Source: Dehalococcoidia bacterium
GTDB lineage: Bacteria > Chloroflexota > Dehalococcoidia > GIF9 > AB-539-J10
Assembly (NCBI GenBank): GCA_021157895.1
Contig: JAGGVQ010000016.1
Coordinates: 1 to 44,585, forward strand
Direction of reading: 5' to 3'
DNA length: 44,585 nucleotides
A program made the translations under genes and the position numbers. This document shows positions 43,323-44,585 of this stretch, one piece after another; within the stretch, counting starts at the first letter, position 1, and each line of letters starts with the position of its first letter. Below the pieces are notes generated by a model. That model ran no database searches. It was given only the letters and a program-made list of their open reading frames with translations, and was not told where the DNA came from.

Positions 43323-43424
43323 CCTATCGCTTCCCTTTCGGGCTGGCTTTAGCACCTTTAAGAAAGACTTAAAGGTTGCTGTGCGGATCTACGGGCCAGT
43401 TCCCTAACCGCAACTCTCGATAGC
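43323..43424 (-). promoter_or_regulatory. SAM-I (S-box) riboswitch
   Basis: On the minus strand the S-box core is present: P1 GCTATCG with CGATAG, GAGAGTTGCGG, then GGGAACTGGCCCGTAG, ATCCGCACAGCAACC, and after a P3/P4 stem GGTGCTAAAGCCAGCCCG, AAAGGG. The spacing and the conserved purine-rich elements match SAM-I aptamers. Binding of S-adenosylmethionine normally favours termination of downstream genes. Two terminators follow at 43268-43288 and 43204-43252. The genes controlled are not canonical methionine or SAM genes. Confidence 0.92.
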
Positions 43425-43458
43425 TGAAAACTTATTTTATTCTTAAAGAACTATGGTA

Positions 43459-43464
43459 ATTATA
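43459..43464 (-). promoter_or_regulatory. Likely -10 box for the SAM-riboswitch transcript
   Basis: A perfect TATAAT on the minus strand, about 35 bases before the P1 stem of the riboswitch. The -35 region is weak (TATAAA-like at 17 bases). Confidence 0.45.
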
Positions 43465-43628
43465 ACATAGTCATTATCGAATTTATATAGTCAGGAGGCT
43501 CTATCAAGCTAGGATTTGAGAATTATCCCTCTGGCACTCCTATATTGGTTGAATCAAGGGAGCTAACATACCTAAATTGGCCATTCCCTGAGGTTGGACC
43601 CCATTGTTAGAACAGGATAGGGGTGATA

Positions 43629-44510
43629 TTAAGGATTGGGTTCTGCTATCCTCAAAGGATCTAATGTTAAGGATTCTACCATACCTCTACTGGCTGCTTC
43701 TACCTGGGTTGCTGTGTACACCTCGTCCGGTGTCCGGTAACCATGGGCCTGATGGGGGCGTTCGGTGTTGTAGAAACAGAAGTAGTCACTGATACCTGCT
43801 CTGGTTTCTCTGCCATCCTCGCATGCTTTCAGATACACTTCCCCGCACTTTACTGACCGCCATAGCCTCTCTATGAACAGGTTGTCATTGTAGCTTCCCT
43901 TCCCATCCATGCTGATTCTGACTCCATGCTGCTTCAGGAGACCGGTAAACGCCTCGCTGGTGAACTGAGAGCCCTGGTCGGTGTTGAAGATATCTGGCCG
44001 TCCTCTCTTGAGTGCCTTCTCCAAAGCATCAACACAGAAGCCGGCGTCCAGTGTATTTGATAGCCTCCAGGAGAGCACATACCGGCTGTACCAGTCGATG
44101 ATGGCCACCAGGTAGAGGAATCCCCTCGCCATGGGAATATAGGTTATATCCGCCGCCCACACTTGGTTGGGCCGTGTTATCTTCATGCCACCCAGCAAGT
44201 ACGGGTAGATTTTATGGCCTGACGCTAGCTTACTGATCCCGGGGTGGCGGTAGATAGCCTTGAGCCCCATTATCCGCATGAGTCTGCGGACACGTTCCCG
44301 GTTGCCCTGATGGCTCTGACCTTTCAGCCAGGCAGCTATCTTGCGTGACCCGTAGAACGGCGTGACCAGATATTGACGGTCGATCAGCTTCATAAGGGTG
44401 AGATCCTCCTCAGAGATTCCTTGAGTCTGGTAGTACAGACCGGAGCGGCTAATTCCCAGTAACCGGCACTGGCATACTATTGAGAGCGACGGATGTCGGC
44501 GGTCCACCAC
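43629..44510 (-). CDS. IS3-family transposase OrfB (integrase catalytic domain)
   Basis: 293 residues. HTH_21-like start (LSIVCQCRLLGISRSGLYYQ), then the DDE core: WAADITYI with D121, FNTDQGSQF with D178, and NLFIERLWRSVK with E214; D178 and E214 are 35 residues apart, the DD35E spacing. The end YNTERPHQAHGYRTPDEVY is the typical IS3 C-terminus. GTG start with GAGAGG upstream. In most IS3 elements OrfB is made as a fusion with OrfA by -1 frameshifting; here the orfA stop and the orfB start are about 14 bases apart with no overlap. Confidence 0.93.
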   Translation of the reverse strand: MVDRRHPSLSIVCQCRLLGISRSGLYYQTQGISEEDLTLMKLIDRQYLVTPFYGSRKIAAWLKGQSHQGNRERVRRLMRIMGLKAIYRHPGISKLASGHKIYPYLLGGMKITRPNQVWAADITYIPMARGFLYLVAIIDWYSRYVLSWRLSNTLDAGFCVDALEKALKRGRPDIFNTDQGSQFTSEAFTGLLKQHGVRISMDGKGSYNDNLFIERLWRSVKCGEVYLKACEDGRETRAGISDYFCFYNTERPHQAHGYRTPDEVYTATQVEAASRGMVESLTLDPLRIAEPNP

Positions 44511-44524
44511 CTCTCGCCGCCGCC

Positions 44525-44584
44525 TTACACTAAGCGACCCAAAGCGTCCTCCAAGAAATCCCGCTCTACCTTGAGCTGGCCTAT
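44525..44584 (-). CDS. IS3-family OrfA, C-terminal end (partial)
   Basis: The visible 19 residues IGQLKVERDFLEDALGRLV followed by TAA are the conserved C-terminus of IS3 OrfA (leucine-zipper end, KVERDFLxxA). The gene continues beyond the right edge of the window. Confidence 0.8.
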   Translation of the reverse strand: MGQLKVERDFLEDALGRLV

Positions 44585-44585
44585 C

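Larger units (their letters stand above)
43589..44585 (-). mobile_element. IS3-family insertion sequence, cut by the window end
   Basis: The orfB transposase and the C-terminal end of orfA lie in the order usual for IS3 elements. The inner end is not certain: TGAGGTTGGACCCC at 43589 is a candidate terminal repeat, since IS3 ends often start with TG and carry GACCCC. The other end is outside the window, so no target duplication can be checked. Confidence 0.75.

Noticed and set aside
1-44585. CRISPR array
   Set aside because: No series of regularly spaced identical repeats was seen, and no cas genes are present.

Overview
The window reads as a chromosome segment of an anaerobic bacterium, most probably a Dehalococcoidia-type Chloroflexota. 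This placement is inferred from gene content and order, the style of several proteins (GreA with an extra N-terminal domain, short ThiC, solitary SpeD, DUF2905) and the mixture of Shine-Dalgarno (SD) starts with leaderless-looking GTG starts. No 16S rRNA is present, so it stays an inference.

Layout. (1) 1-2161: decayed remains of an integrated element beside an intact tRNA-Leu(TAG): a broken ImmA/IrrE peptidase and a large serine recombinase with two frameshifts and a stop, whose last codons run into the tRNA. (2) 2162-3279: small ORFs and a MITE-like inverted-repeat unit. (3) 3280-9690: compact arginine operon argJ-argB-argD-argG-argH followed by rpe. (4) 9687-19559: housekeeping genes rpmB (opposite strand), fakA/yloV, degV/fakB, recG, argS, thiC, speD and a greA fusion. 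(5) 19694-23296, minus strand: an SDR dehydrogenase, a 4-hydroxybutyryl-CoA dehydratase-family Fe-S flavoprotein, and a PilT ATPase. (6) 23635 to the end: an accessory island starting at a tRNA-Pro-like 3' fragment and rich in defence-type genes.

The island holds, in order: a three-part protein joining a ScoMcrA-like head, a PD-(D/E)XK-like nuclease and a nitrilase-like domain; a WYL-regulated cluster (zinc-ribbon protein, small protein, DEDDy exonuclease, HEAT protein and WYL regulator on the minus strand; AAA ATPase, small membrane protein and zinc-ribbon protein on the plus strand) marked by three copies of a TGTGAC palindrome; an Nmad3 protein; a DUF4011-helicase-Vsr protein of the Hhe type; a TIR protein with an unrecognised N-terminal half; an Ogg2-type glycosylase; a DUF2905 protein; a DarTG toxin-antitoxin pair; and two tandem paralogues, one with TPR repeats, behind a SAM-I riboswitch and two tandem intrinsic terminators. 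An IS3-family element ends the window.

Best candidates for something undescribed: the nuclease-nitrilase fusion, the WYL/AAA/HEAT/exonuclease cluster with its shared operator, and the SAM-riboswitch operon whose TPR protein starts with a MetK-like motif but is not MetK.
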